A DNA stretch of 64,000 bases from Moringa oleifera (Eukaryota; Streptophyta; Magnoliopsida; Brassicales; Moringaceae). The DNA is taken from the NCBI GenBank assembly GCA_021397835.1, contig JAJFZO010000344.1, positions 7,688,001-7,752,000 of the forward strand. Direction: 5' to 3'. Of the stretch, positions 10,980 to 23,188 are shown piece by piece; the stretch's first letter is position 1, and every line of letters starts with the position of its first letter. The position numbers and the translations under genes are program-made. The notes beneath the pieces are model-generated. The model saw only the letters and a list, made by a program, of their open reading frames with translations. It had not been told where the DNA came from and made no database searches.

Positions 10980-13900
10980 AGAGGCGACGCTTTCAACCCT
11001 TTTATTTCCTTTAATTAATTTTGTAAAAGTAAATATTATTTTTTTAATTTTGTAATTAAAACTAGATAAAGTTTTCTTAAAAATTTTTAGAAATAATTCA
11101 AGCACATTAACTCAAAGCTTGCGGTTCTCTTTGTCCGATGCCACATGGGAAAAGCAATAAAAGCTTTAAAAAAACAAAAATTCTCTTTTGTCGTGAATAT
11201 TTCAATAAAAAAAATGATATTTTATCCCACTGCTCATTAATTTGATTCATTGATTGTTCATTCTATTTAAACTTAGGTTTAAATTTTTTTTTTTTTTTTG
11301 CCTTATTAAAGAAACTTGAAGAAAAACTGTGTTTAGTTTTGAAACAATCAAAATTGTTATTTGTTTTATTTATGCATATATTATAATTAATATATATATA
11401 AAGAATTATGAATGAATATGACTTTTTTCTCAATTTAATTTATGTTGATTTTTTAAAAATATATTATTATGTGATAATAAAAAAAAATCAGTGAATAATA
11501 TTCACTTTTATAAATTTTTATTAGTATGATAAACTATAAATTAATATTTTTTTAAAAAATAACAAATCAAATTAATAATTAAACTCCAATCCAACTAAGA
11601 ACGCAATTAAATACATTTTAAAGCTTTGATTCTTCAATTATAAACATTTAGGTTTGATATTGTTACATCAAAAAGGAATAATTTTGCCGGTTTGCTTTTA
11701 ATGGTGGTTGGTTTATTTATAGCGAATAAAAGGCCAGAGAAGACGTTCCAAATAGCAATTTAAGTTAATCTGATTTGACCACATTAATTGTTGTAAGATC
11801 CATGTGACTTAGGTTATCACTTTGATATGACATTAATTATGTACATTTATGTCACATTTGATCTGTTTAAATAATCTTGTTGGGCATTTTTAATAAATAT
11901 TTTTTTTTATTTCATGGGAATAACCTAAGCAAATTTAATTGAATATATTTTCGATCAATATACTATTTTTGTGATATAATTTTTTTTTACTTTTATAGAT
12001 TATCATTAAAAAATCATTTATTTAAATTATTATTCACTTCAATTATAACGATATGATTTTATTTTTTAAAAATTTAATTTTAAAAAAAACTTTATATATA
12101 TGGATCAAAAATTAAAAAATATGAATGTAATATTTATTTTATAAATTATTTATAATTTATTAAAATAATATAATAAATGTTATTGATTTATTATTATACT
12201 ACTAATAATAACATATTTTAAAATATTAGCGCAGATCAATCAGGAAAAAAAAAAAAAGTAAAAAGTGAAAGATAGGCAAAGGCGCCATGAAATCAACGTC
12301 CCGTCCCATTCGCATATCATACTGAACAGAAGACGGCGAGTGCATAACACGTTTCTTTGGGCCGCGTGGGTCTCGTAACCGACAAGGAGGCAGCTAGATT
12401 TTCTTTGCAGTCAAAAGGATAGAAAAGCAGGTTGCCGTCGTGCTATTTACGAAGACAGCGAATAGGATTCCAACACGTCACCCGCGAACGGGTACTACAA
12501 CTATTCTTCCGGACTAGAGTGCCGTGCTAGGAGGAAATTATTAGTTCGCCCACCACCTTGACAGCTTGACTCTTTCTTAATAATAATACACCATACTTTA
12601 CTTTTGGAAAAAAAAAACATTATTTATCATCTTATATTTTATTTTAAATTATTTTTATAATATTAATTAATTATTTATAAATATCCTCTAATTAATGTCT
12701 AATTTTAATTTTGTAAAGTAATACTCTATTACTATAAAAATAAATTCATAATTTTTATATTAATGACAATATCAAAAATTAACAATTAGTTTAATGCTTA
12801 GTTATATAAAATAAATTTATATAAGGATAAAGGATTCGAGAGGTAATTATAGATTTTTTTAATTGTTAATTTTAAAATCCAAAAAAATAATTTGTTAATC
12901 TATTTTTGTATTTTAATATTTTAAATAGTTATTATCATATTATATATTTTAAATAATAAAAAAGAAATAAATTAATTAATATATCAAAATTTCTGGACCT
13001 CATTTTTATTTTTCACGGGACAATTGATTTGAAATTGGAAGAGTGGAGGAGGAAAGTGTGCAAGTAATTAGGACAATGGTAGACCCCAATGAACCTACCG
13101 GATTACAGATGGAAGAATCATGGCCACACATTGCATGATGGAGGGTCTGCATCATCTTGAACGTACAAATGATAACAAAACAATCAAAATTTCCATTTTA
13201 GATTTGATGTAAGTGGTCCAAAGATAAATTCAAATATGTACGTCATTCTTTTGATGATGTGGCACCTAAATATTGTCGAACCGACAATCAAAGGTGCCCA
13301 AAAAAAAAGCTATTATTCAATTGTTTATCAATGGCTAGCGTGGTCCCAATGTGAACTAAGCATATATGCATATAGGAGATTATTTTATTACATTTAAGAT
13401 TAATTGTATAGATAAAATTTATATTTTATTTATAATTTTAAATTTAAATTTATAAATAAGTTATATTTATTTAAAATTTTCATTTATATAAAATTTATAT
13501 TTTTGTTTATGATTTAATTCATCTTTATAATTCAACATATTTTACTTGTATAATTACTTTAATGTCCCTTTAAATACTATTAAAATATGTTATAAAAACA
13601 AAAAAAAAATTCTATTTATTTTAATGTATTTAAAATTTATTAAAATAATTATATAAATAAAAATCATATATACATTACATGTGTGCTTAAATCATCAATG
13701 TTTATAAAGATTATAAAAAAATATTCACATTAAAAATTAAGCAAAAGCGTGAATTTTAAATAAATAACTATTTTTATAAATTTTAATTAAAATTTATAAA
13801 TAAAATGTATTTTTTTTTGTTTTAATTAACTCTTAAGTTATTGTTAATACAAATAAAAAATAATATTATTAACACCATGATGTGCTGAATAATTCAAAGA

Positions 13901-16900
13901 ATAATTAGGTTTGATCCGCTAGTCATTATTGGCATCTTCCTTAAAAGTGATTAGGTTTCTTTTATGTCTGTTGTCTATTTTAGAATTTATGCCAATAAAA
14001 TTTGAACTCAGAGGAAACAAAATGCTTACTAACACCTGAAGTTACAAAAATTCTTTCGGAGGACATTAAATATAACAAAAAATATAATTAAAAATATGAT
14101 AAAAAATAATTTTTTAAAAAAATTATAATTAAATACTGATCAAAATAACATATCGTGGGTATTGTCATGAAATAAAATTTAAACATCAAAACTAAATATT
14201 CTTAAAGCATTCTTATATCATGAGATAAACCATAACATTCATAGATATTCAAACCTACATTTTCTTTTTATCGAACCTTAATATCTCCATCAAATAGATT
14301 CAAATTACTTAATTGGATATAATTCTCCGTGTTGCTGTCCAAATTAGAATCCATGATAAAGCCGATAAAGAAGTGGGGCATTGCACATGAATTAATTATA
14401 TGATTACCATCGATGAATGTTACTAATAGGGAAGACACATCTTTGTCACGATCTTCATGTCGATATCCACATGGCATCGCGACATCAAATTTCGGATTTC
14501 TAATCATCGAACCAACTTTCGATGATCAAAATTTGATCCGTATATCAATCCACGTATGAGTTATGTCACTATTCTTATTGTTATCTCGAGATCTAGAGAT
14601 TAATTCCATGCATGCATGATGCAACAAAGTCATATTCGCTTACTTCGCGATTGGTAAGCAATTCTCTTTATCGGACAAAGTAAGAGCTAGACAACATAGG
14701 TGGACGTATGTGTTGAGTTATTCTACTATAATGGCATAAGCGAACTTGATCCTAATTAAGAATTATTAGTTACGTTTTTCATCTTGATCATCAAGACATA
14801 ATTGTTTTTTCTCCCTCTGTGACCGCTTATTCAATTGCTTGTGTTTTTGCTACACGTAAACAAAATAATATTTTAAATTTTAATAAGAGAAAGATTGCTT
14901 ATTAATTAATTGATTTATATAGACATTTTCAAACACATTGGTATATATAGAGAGGTTAACTATAAAAATTTAATAAGATTAATTAATTGTCCATTGAATT
15001 TTGATTTTAAATTTTTTAGAAATGTAAAAAAATAAAGTACTACCATCACACAAAATTTTAAAAATTTTTAAGTACTGAATATAAATATATATAAATTTTT
15101 TTAAAAAATTATAAAAATAGATCTTGAGTTAAAAATTATTTAATTTTAAATAATAATTTCAAAAGAATTCAGACAAGTTATTTTGAAACCTTTTAACAAT
15201 AAAAATATTTTCAATTTTTATAATTATTTGAATTAAACTGATTTAATTTAAATCAAATTGATAGATCACTCATTGATATATTATTTTTTAATATAAAAAT
15301 TTTGATTGATAATATACATTAAACATAAAAATTTTATATAATTTTTATTTTTTATTAATATAATTAAAATATCATCATAACTTTAATTACAAACCATAAT
15401 CTCTTCTGATGATATCTGTCAGAACTTTCACCATCAGGCCTTACACATCCTACATTTTTATCATAATTCATAAGCTAACCCAGACATAGATTTGGTTTCC
15501 TAAACCGGTAAACCCCCCATCTGTTTTGATGATCAAATGGGTAATTCAGACATCCTAGGATCTACTGCAAGAAAATCGACCCCCTTTTCCAATAATAGAA
15601 GGAATCCAGTGTATTGTCTCCAATACACTCAATCAATCCACTGATTATGTTCCCTAAACCGGTAAATACAAAAATGAAAAATAAAAAAGCTGGATTCTTA
15701 ATTTTATAATTAAAGATTACTTAAACTTGTTCTTGCCATCTTTAGCTACAAGGCTGACCCCTTCCCCATGATTCCGGCACCTGAATTGAAAATTATGTGA
15801 AATCCCAACCGTTAGGTTAATTTTCAAATAATGTTAAAAATTAAATGTTCGTTTAAAATATTTTAATTTTATTTATTTATTTATTTATCTTCTTTGGGTG
15901 ACCCACCATTGCCCCAAAAGGCAGGGAGGATGAATTCAAAGCCTGAGCTAGTGCTCCAAATTATTTGACGGTACATTAAAGTTGGAAAGTAGAATTGGGC
16001 TTGTGCCACGTGTTCATTTGGCCACCAGAGCATCTGATCTAGTGCCTGTCTAGCTTTTACCCAAATCAAAAAATCTAACAGCACTGCTTTTAAGCTACCT
16101 GCTTACCCAAATGTGGATACAGAAATACATATGACAATTATAATATATGGTCTAAAATTAGTATATTAACACATGGTTTGATTTAAATAATTTACAATGG
16201 GTCGGTCCAAACATAATAGAAGTGGTATAAACTATAATAGATTCCTATGATATTTCTTCTTACGTATATGAGTACTATTTTGAGTAAGATTTTCCTTTAT
16301 ACTTGTGGAAATAACCAAAGTTCTTTCTCTTTTGTTATCCCCACCACTACACTCCCTTTATAGTAACAAAACAAAGTGAGCTTCCCTTTGCACGGACTCA
16401 TTTTCTTCTTTCTTATTATAGTGCTTACCTTACTTTATAAAATTTGTCAAAATCTTGCTCGATGCGCAAACAAAAAATTAAAAATAAAAATCAATATGTA
16501 TTATATATTATAAATTGAAGAACATTGTTACTAAGTTCGATTAATTCTTGTCTATACCATATTATATAATATTTGATGTACTAAGCTTTTATGTTTATCT
16601 ATAAGGTGAAGTTGATCAAATCGAGATCAACAATTTTAATTTATATTAGATTCTTAACTTTAACTAATGAACAACAAAGTTAGGATCATGTTAGTTCACA
16701 TCCAACAGTTTATTGTCACAATTATTTGGTAAAAAAATAAATGTAGTCGATATCTAATGAATTAATTGGAATAAGAAAGTGCGACAATATCGGACCCACC
16801 CACCAAAAAGATTTGGCCGAAAAATATTGAATCGGAAGTCATGTGATAGACTAAGGGAATAAGACATTCCATAATTGACAAATGCCTAATCTCAAAGATA

Positions 16901-19440
16901 GTAAGATGTGGTCATCTCAAATGCCAAATATATGGCATCACCGAATTTACGCCGATGTATTTTTAGTTTTAGAAGCCGCTCGAACTTCTTACGCTATTGC
17001 TCGTATTTACTATCTATGTTTGACAAAAGTGGCATTTTGATGATTATCACCACTATAGGTTATTTTGTTTGTCACTTTAACTTAATGTTTATCTAGTTGT
17101 CGTCTGTGAAGATAACTTCAGATATTCTTTATATGTTTTTTAATTTAAGTTGACAAATATTTTATTTATTTTTTTTACAGATTTAAATGTTTAAGTTAAA
17201 ATAATTTTTTTGAAATAATTAAATTTAATAATATTATATATTTTAATAAATATTTAAATTATAAGTTATTTACAATTAATTAATTTTAAAATTGAATTTA
17301 GAGATGTTTTTATATCTCTGAGATATTGAGAGAGATGAATTTTGTCAAAATAGTAATTTTTTTTTTTATAAAACTTAGCAAGCTCTCACATTAAACTCGA
17401 TATCCGGTCTAACTAAACAAGTTGCGGGGGTACTTAAATTGAATTAAGGGTGGATATTCATCCACGTCAATTTTGTTGATGTTAATAATATTATTTTAAT
17501 TTCATAATTTGTGTTATGTATATGGTGCTACGATATTTTGAATTTAATTTTAAAATGTGATTATTAAATAAAATATTTTTTGATAATTAATATTAATATA
17601 ATAGAAATTTCTATATATTAATTAATAAAAAATTGATAAAAAATCAAGATTTAAAAGGTAAAAATGTTATCTCCTTTAAACATATCAATTTGAGTTTTTC
17701 TTTTTTAATCTTTACTTTGGAAATCTTTTTTTTTTTTGGCTTTTGTTTTTAATTATCATAAAAGAAAATTTTATGATCTCAACATTTTTGATTTATAAAA
17801 ATTGCCGCGAACCCATTTAAATAAAAGTGTTCACACAGGTTGATGTTAATTGATTTAACCCCAAAGTTATGTAGTGGATAGAATAATTTGAAAAATTAGA
17901 GGATGAGAAAAAAAATGAAAAATTGGGAATTCATATGATGTTAATAAAAAATATTATAAAAAAATATAAAATTTTGATTTTTTACATTTTATAAAGATGA
18001 TTTCGAAATTTTTTCATGCAAAGAAATTAAAATAAAAAAACATATAAAACATTTTGATTAAATGTGATCCCATATGCATGGAACATTCAATTTTTTAATT
18101 ATATTATTTAATAATATAGAAACATTTAATTTTTTATATATGTAAGATCATATGATTTATATGTCTATCATGACCGCACGTAAATATTAAATATCAATAA
18201 ATTAAAAAAAATTATAATTATAATTTTTTAATAATTAATAATTAAGTATTATCGGATGAAATGGACAACTGAATTTATCTTGTCTCAGTTATTTATATAT
18301 GCATATTATAATAAAAAAATTATGAAAGATTTTAAACATATAAAAGTAATTAATTATATATACATTTAAAATGAATCAAAAATTTTTAAAACTTTTAGAT
18401 GTGAAAAATAATAAATAGTTCAGATAGATGATTATATATTTTTACTTAATTAAACAAAAGTATGAAATTTAACAAAACATTATTATGTTGAAATTTAAAA
18501 ATTGAATAAAATATAATTTAAAGTTTATAAAATAAAAAAATTTAAAAAACTTCTTAATTTTTATTATTATTTTTCTTGAAAACATTTAGATCTTTTCTGT
18601 ATTTGATAAATTTTAAATCTCTTATGCCATTACATCAAAAGATAATTTGCCGATTAATCAATAATTTAATTAAAAAAAGTTATTAAATTAAGCATCAGTT
18701 TAGTGAATGGGCTTGTCATATAGGTGCGATGATAGGGTAACCCACATGGGGATTCCACTTTCGTGGTACCTAAACAATGTTGTTCCATGAAGAAGCACAT
18801 CCTCACCAAAGGTCCCACCGAGCTTCTTTTTTTTTTTTTTTAAATTTAAATTTGATGATATTTATTGAATTAATTATATTTTTAATTTTTAAATTGAGTT
18901 AAACTTTATTTTCATTATTACAAAAAATTTAAAATATTTTATTGAAATAATTTTAAATCACTTGTATTTGAATTTAGTTATTAATTTTAAATAATTTTTA
19001 TTCATAAATTAGTTTTCTTGGTACTAAAAAATTTAAATTTTTTTGTAATGAGAATTTGAATATTTTTTATTTTAATATAAAATTAAATTTAAATTGAGCT
19101 ATCCATTATAAATTTAATGAATATTTTGAAATGTAAAATAAGAAAATATAATTCATGAATTGTTTTATTTATCATTTAAACTTTATTTCCGTTTAAACTT
19201 TGGTTGCTTTTTCTTCCACGTTAACGGGTTGTTATCTGCTGGTAACTGGCAACCAGAAAAGTTGACAGACTTATTTTGTTCAGTTTTGTGAGCTTTTAAC
19301 CATGCGAGGCCCTCCTGCTCCTGTAAATCTGAATTGATTCTGTGCGCAGACATGAGAACATGCAGATGCAAGTCGTGACAGCTTGTTTTCTTTCACAATG
19401 TCCTGTCTGTTATTCATACAAAAGTCATAAACAACTCGGC
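10980..19440. other. 8.4 kb gene-poor AT-rich spacer
   Basis: Mostly A/T-rich sequence with short homopolymers. Islands of more balanced composition at about 12280-12550, 13000-13380, 14200-14800, 15400-16080 and 18700-18830 contain no ORF resembling a known protein. One inverted-repeat element (about 13389-13840) is listed separately. Nothing else could be assigned; decayed transposons are the likely content. Confidence 0.5.
13389..13840. mobile_element. MITE-like element with long inverted repeats
   Basis: The left arm (about 13389-13480) and right arm (about 13751-13840) are diverged reverse complements over some 90 bp. Outer ends read TTAAGATTAATT on the left and, reversed, TTAAGAGTTAATT on the right. 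The inner arms share a TTATTTATAA...ATTTAAAATT block. The 270 bp between is AT-rich and non-coding. The size and terminal inverted repeats fit a non-autonomous DNA transposon. Target-site duplication is unclear in this AT-rich context. Confidence 0.55.
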
Positions 19441-19544
19441 ATCGGAAAAGGGTTATTGTAGTATTCAGTGGCGAAGTAACTTCAAAGCCGAAGACGAGCC
19501 AATGCAGACAAAGGAATCAAAAGGGTAGATGAGGTCCTTCATGT

Positions 19545-22012
19545 TCAGAGCCTGGATGATCCTCTGGGGTGATGTATGACAATGTGATTGTAAGCATCCA
19601 GGGTCAGGAAATCATCCAGCACTGGAGCTGTGCATTGTCTGGTGAAGATCTTGCAGGCCTCTTTGTACATTCCCTTCTTGAACTTCTCCTTGCCTACCTC
19701 TCTTTCGATCCTGGTCATCTCTTCCTCCACCACTCTTCCGAAAAGGTCTAAGTTCACTTTCACTCCCAAGCCGTCTCCGTCCAATTCAACTCCATACTTC
19801 AGCCACTGCCAGTTCTGGACTCGGCTGATCTCAGCTGTGGCTGCGTCTTCCATGAGGTTGTAAAGAGGCACTGACCCACTTCCAGTGAGCCATGCTGCCA
19901 AATATTGGATCCCCACACGGGTGTTCAGGCGGAGGCCTTCCATGGTCCGCACTCCTCTAGGCCTCTGTAAGAAGTCTTCTGCAGTGAGGTTTGCAGCTTC
20001 TTCTCTCTTCATTGTCTGGATCTGGTTAGGAGCATTGCCCATGTTGTTTGTGAAGACTTCCATGCAGGCTGGGATGAGTCCTGGATGGGCTGCCCATGTC
20101 CCATCATGCCCTGCCTTCACCTCTCTCAGCTTGTCCTTCCTCACAAGATCCAGTGCTGCTTCATTGGCACCAGGATCATCTCTGATAGGAATCTGAGCTG
20201 CCTGTTCAACAAATCAAAGCATTGCAGCTCCACTATAGGCACGCAGAATATCAATTATCTAAAATGATGCATGAGAACGATAAGAAGCAAATACCATTCC
20301 ACCCATGGCGTGCACCCCACGCCTGTGGCAGGTCCTGATGAGGAGATCAGAGTAACTCTTCATGAAGTGCTGAGACATGCCAACCAGAACCCTGTCTGGC
20401 AAGAGCCGATCTGGGTGAGCCTGGAAAGTCTTGACATAGCTGAAAATGTAATCCCATCTTCCGCAGTTCAAACCAACAGAGTGATCCTTTAGCTCATACA
20501 GGATTTCATCCATTTGGAACACAGCAGGAAGCGTTTCGATCAGAACAGTTGCCCTGATGCTCCCCCTAGGAATTCCTGCCATCTTCTCTGCCCTCTCAAA
20601 CACACAGTTCCATATCTTGGCTTCCCTGTCAACAACACACAACTTACATCACATTCACTAACCCAACTTTGCAACATTGCCAGAGCTGTTATATATACTC
20701 CATTTGCTTAGCAGTTCTATAGGTAGATTTCCAGGGAACTTATGTAAACCACTTTATAAGCTTAATATTGTCTTAAAATTGTTTATATATATGCAAGTAC
20801 CTGAGTAACTCCTTACCTTGAATTCTCCATTTTAGGGAGGTAGAAGAAAGGCCCATAACCAGCACCTTGAGTCTGGCAAAATTTTGCATAGTTGTGGTAA
20901 AAATAAAGGCCAAAATCCACGAGGCAACCTGTTGCTGGTTCACCGTCAATGAAGATGTGAGCCTCAGGAAGATGCCAACCTCTAGGACGAACAAACAGCT
21001 TTGCCGTCTGATCATTGAGCCTGTACACCCTGTCCCTGGCCTTATCATGAAACGATATAGTCCCATCAACAGCATCCTTTAAGTTAACTTGTCCTCTCAT
21101 AAGATTCTCCCAACTAGGAGACAGTGCGTCTTCAAAGTCAGCCTGGAAAAACAATTACAGCTTAAAGTTCATATATTATTTTTGATGGTTTCAAAAGCAA
21201 TCTTATGACGGTCAACAGTCATTCCTGCTTAGTTTTTGTTGTAGACATGTTTTCAGATAAGATAATATTTGCAAATCACTGCACATGACTAAAATGAAGC
21301 AATATCTACGATTTCATAAAATCTTAACATCCTTCAATGAAATTGATTGATTTGAGGTATGAAACTTGGCAGCAACTTCTGCTTTATCTGAATTTTGCTG
21401 ATCTTGTAGGAGAGAAATTGAAATTCATGAAACTTTACCTGATTAAACGACTAACTGCAATCATTTATATATCCTGTAAATGGGAGTAATATTTTGTTTC
21501 TGTATTTGTGCAAATAATTAATGTTAGCTTGACATGGTATTCGGTTGCTCTGTTTCATGTATTTCCATGAACACAAGCTCAATAACTAGTGCAGGAACAC
21601 AGGAAAGATCCACACTCACCATAAAAACTTTAGCTCCAGAGTTGAGAGCATTGATGATCATCTTCCTTTCAACAGGGCCTGTAATCTCCACCCTCCTATC
21701 AGCAACAGCTGGCGGCACAGGTGCGCACACCCACTCTCCTTCCCTCACGTACGTAGTCGCCGGGTCAAACCCTGGCAACACCCCTTCATTGTACCTCTTC
21801 TTTGCCTCTTTGCGGCATTCCATCGCATACTTGATAGGGTTCCTGAACTCTCTCTGTAAATCCGCAACGAACTGCAAAGCATCCCTTGCAAGGATCTTCG
21901 CAAACTCCTCATCGTACCTTCCCCTGATGTCCACTCCATCAGGCACATCGTAGAACACGTCCATCTTCTTCGCGGCCCTTGATGCGTTAACGGATGTACC
22001 AATCTCCATCAT
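19545..22012 (-). CDS. MLS: Malate synthase, glyoxysomal
   Basis: Four exons: 22012-21620, 21142-20817, 20625-20295 and 20201-19545, in frame to 568 residues, the usual plant length. It condenses glyoxylate with acetyl-CoA to malate in the glyoxylate cycle, which lets seedlings convert stored fat to sugar. The malate synthase signature (K/R)DHxxGLNxGxWDYIF is intact at residues 286-301. The [19 protein letters not shown] C-terminal region is present, and the protein ends in SRL, a peroxisomal PTS1 signal. Two ATGs are adjacent at the start (22010-22012 and 22007-22009); which is used is unknown. A TTTATATAC box at about 22085-22095 could be the TATA element. The next gene (CDKG) is transcribed divergently, with about 0.7 kb between. 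No disabling change seen. Confidence 0.97.
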
Positions 22013-23188
22013 CTTATTCTTCCTCTACTCTGTCTGAACGAAAAGAGCCTACGTGTAATGCATTTACCAGGGAGAAGAGCAGAAACGTATATAAAGGAGC
22101 AAAGAAGGGGCAAGTGGATAGCTACACAGAGCGTTATCCTTGGGAAAGAATCCATGGCTTTATCAGCGTAACATGATCAATCGTGACGCAAGTTCTGATG
22201 AAGGCATGGTGGTTCTTGTTATCTGTGCCCGTCTCGGGAGTTGCAGTTGATAGATATCGTCATGGTTCACTAGGGGTAGGCAACTTTGGGCCCTCCGTTG
22301 CAGCCTTGAACTCATGGACGTAGAAAATATTCTGCAACTGCCTTCGTTTTTAAAACCCTAGAGCCGAAATACCCAAAAGGCCAATATTGACCAGGAAGTG
22401 TTCATGGGCCTGGTCAATTTACTCGGGATCCTAGCCCACCCACTTCGTCAAGCAACTCCTCGTGTGAGTGTTATGACATCATGTAGAAACGACGTCGTTA
22501 TAGTCCCCTATTACTAGATGGATTTGTGTAGGTGAGAAAACAAACGCGCGGTGAAAGTGCGAGTAAGATACTATTGAGAGAGCCGTCTAATTGGAAAATT
22601 CCGCGTAATGAGATGTTAGGGACACCGACTCTACAGGCCCACATCGCGTATATAATATCGAAGGGGAGACAGTGAAAGCAAACAACGCAGTACACGCGCC
22701 GCGCTATTGTTTAGAGCAGAGGAGCGATCGAAGCGATCTGTTTCGATTCGATCTTCACGAGTCTTGTTCTCTACTTCGTTGGATTTCTCTTCGGTAAGGT
22801 TTTTCATTACCTGTGAATAGTGAAGGAGAGGCAGCGAGATAAGCCGTTGGAGTCAAGTTCTAGGGTTTTGAATGATTGTTCTCTAATGCGTTGATTGACT
22901 GTCCTTGTTTCCTGATTGATCTCTGTGTCTTGATTTTGAGCTTTGCGATTTGATCGTTGTTTCTTTCAGACTGCCGATTGTATTTCTAATGTCCTTCTAG
23001 GTTTTGACTGGTGGTATAGATAGAAGGGGAAAAAGATTTAAAAAAAAAAAAAAAAGAGTTGCTCAAAATTTCATTTGTGTTCTTTATTTGGGGATTAGGG
23101 TTGGGGTATCTGTGCGTTTAGGTTTTTGTTTTTCTGCTATTTTCCTGAATTTTATTTTTGATTGAGAAGAGTTGTCGTTCTTAATCAT
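22013..23188. promoter_or_regulatory. Divergent promoter between MLS and CDKG, and CDKG leader
   Basis: A TATATAAT box at 22649-22656 is well placed for CDKG transcription from about 22685. The leader probably splices at TTCG/GTAAGG (donor GT 22794-22795), with acceptor candidates TTTCAG ending at 22969 or a site near 23170. An A-run at about 23040-23055 lies inside this leader. The proximal MLS promoter is at 22060-22110. Confidence 0.5.

Noticed and set aside
14268..14507. 79-codon minus-strand ORF in the AT-rich spacer
   Set aside because: No family resemblance, no promoter or splice support.
15881..16084. 67-codon minus-strand ORF
   Set aside because: Isolated, no recognisable motif; likely chance in a GC-richer island.
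23162..23188. Extended CDKG start nine codons upstream
   Set aside because: Begins at TTG; the first ATG in frame is 23189 and gives the expected MATGRVD start.
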